DNA of 64,000 bases from Scilla litardierei (taxonomy: Eukaryota > Streptophyta > Magnoliopsida > Asparagales > Asparagaceae). A program made the position numbers and the translations under genes. The notes under the pieces are model-generated. The model saw only the letters and a program-made list of their open reading frames with translations. It was not told the origin of the DNA and did not search any database. Within the stretch, counting starts at the first letter, position 1. Each line of letters begins with the position of its first letter. Shown piece after piece: positions 62,975-64,000 of the stretch. Location of the stretch: positions 202,837,641 to 202,901,640 of the forward strand of contig CM061139.1 in assembly GCA_030789695.1 (NCBI GenBank), written 5' to 3'.

Positions 62975-64000
62975 TGAAGTGCCCTGTGAAGCTACTGCAC
63001 ATGTACTAGAGGGGGGATGAATAGTACTTTAAATTAATCAAGAAGATAATTCCTAATTATAGTGCAAACATACAAACAACAATGCGGAATTAGACTACAA
63101 ACAACAATAGACAAGAATTAAACAAACGCAAACAAAGCATGTAACGGGTTCGGATCCACTCAAGTCTCCCCGACTTGTTCCCGGTGATCCTACGTCCCAA
63201 CCACCCGGATCCCCTCCGGATACTTGAGTTAGAAATCCTAACTCAAGATTTAGCACTATGAAATTCTTGTGAAAAACCTTCACAAGACCAAATCATACAA
63301 ATGACATGTGACTCCCACAAACCGGGATCACACCCTCTCTCACAACCGAGAGACAATCTTAAATATCAAATACGATGAAATAAAGAAACACTTACCACAA
63401 AATCCTATGCCTTGAGTATATTACCAAATTAGGGCAAAGATGGATTTTGAGGAAGAAGAAAGCACCAAACCCTAGCTCCAAGAAGATGACCAGCAATAGA
63501 GTCCTAGGTGGATGTTGGTGACCTTGGATCAAGCTCCTTGGCTTGGAAGGCTCACAATCAATGAATCTCTCTTTTGAAATAAGAGTGAGTGAGTGAGAGA
63601 TTCTAGTGAGGAAGAGAGAGCTTAGGAATTGAGTTTAATGGCTCCTCTTAGATTCTCAAATATCTCAAATAATCAGCCTTGAGTACAAGGAAAGAACCCC
63701 TCCAAGTATATATAGGATAGAGGAAAGAGAGAGGAAAAATCGTTCAATTAAAGCTCCAACGGCTCTATTTCTGAAGCAGTTAGTCGGTCTAAGAAGGATC
63801 ACTGACCGACTAGATTACCAACTAGTCGGTCGGTGATTCCTCATGAACCGACTAACAAGCTTACAGCCAAACACGAAAGTTCCAGGCAACATGAACTAGT
63901 CGGTCTAAGAAGACTTGCCAACCGACTAGTTTCACAACTAGTCGGTCGGTGAGTGTTCTTTGACCGACTAACAGATGAAATCGAATAGGCTGGATACAAG
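62975..64000 (-). repeat. 5' LTR of the Sirevirus-like element, truncated by the window
   Basis: Starts TGAAGTGCCCTGTGAAGC and is nearly identical to 57636-58660 for its whole visible 1,026 bp. This indicates a young insertion. Confidence 0.92.

Larger units (their letters stand above)
57636..64000 (-). mobile_element. Ty1/copia Sirevirus-like element, gag-only, runs off the window end
   Basis: 3' LTR 57636-59366 (TGAAGTGCCC to ATACTCAACA), polypurine tract beside it, interior 59367-62974, then the 5' LTR from 62975, truncated by the window end. PBS TTGGTATCAGAGCC (62961-62974) matches initiator tRNA-Met. Long LTRs, a Gag with UBN2-like domain, zinc knuckle and long tail, and several repeats of the PPT motif near the 3' LTR are Sirevirus traits. 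No protease, integrase, RT or RNase H is present, so this is a non-autonomous deletion derivative. The right target duplication lies outside the window. Confidence 0.9.

Overview
The window is nuclear DNA of a flowering plant. It carries two plant-specific genes, both on the + strand, whose exons are separated by GT-AG introns. The rest is mostly plant LTR retrotransposons, MITEs and a Mutator-like element. I cannot name the species. The very long, retrotransposon-filled introns suggest a genome with expanded introns.

Layout. (1) 1-45,755: the 3' two thirds of a VAL/HSI2-type B3 transcriptional repressor gene. Seven exons (10,014-10,188; 10,415-10,491; 11,204-11,593; 23,425-23,474; 32,404-32,517; 40,818-40,882; 45,172-45,755) encode the end of the B3 domain, a CW zinc finger, a cysteine-rich block and an EAR-like DLN motif. 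Reading phase is preserved at all six junctions. The 5' exons lie upstream of the window, so the gene is longer than 45 kb. (2) 46,931-49,007: a complete six-exon QWRF-domain (augmin/microtubule-associated family) gene of 529 codons, starting only 1.18 kb after the VAL stop codon. (3) 49,008-64,000: intergenic DNA made of two MITEs, a decayed GRF zinc-finger/transmembrane gene, a decayed Mutator-like transposase, and a gag-only Sirevirus-like copia element that runs off the window end.

The introns of the VAL gene hold a Ty3/gypsy chromovirus (881-9,416) with a gag-only relative nested in its LTR (6,532-9,194), and a solo LTR (11,918-12,421). They also hold a second chromovirus (14,787-21,532) with a hAT-like MITE in its pol gene, a 1.9 kb gag-only element built around a 30-bp minisatellite (24,850-26,752), a third chromovirus (34,269-40,072), and a likely copia solo LTR (43,949-45,062). 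Ends of the main insertions were fixed from TG..CA termini, polypurine tracts, primer-binding sites and 5-bp target duplications. All have broken coding regions.

I found no prokaryotic-style system, CRISPR array, rRNA or tRNA gene. The observations most worth following are the in-phase tandem triplication of a 156-bp exon in the Mutator-like gene, the neighbouring GRF-zinc-finger gene that may belong to the same element, and the recurring gag-only derivatives.
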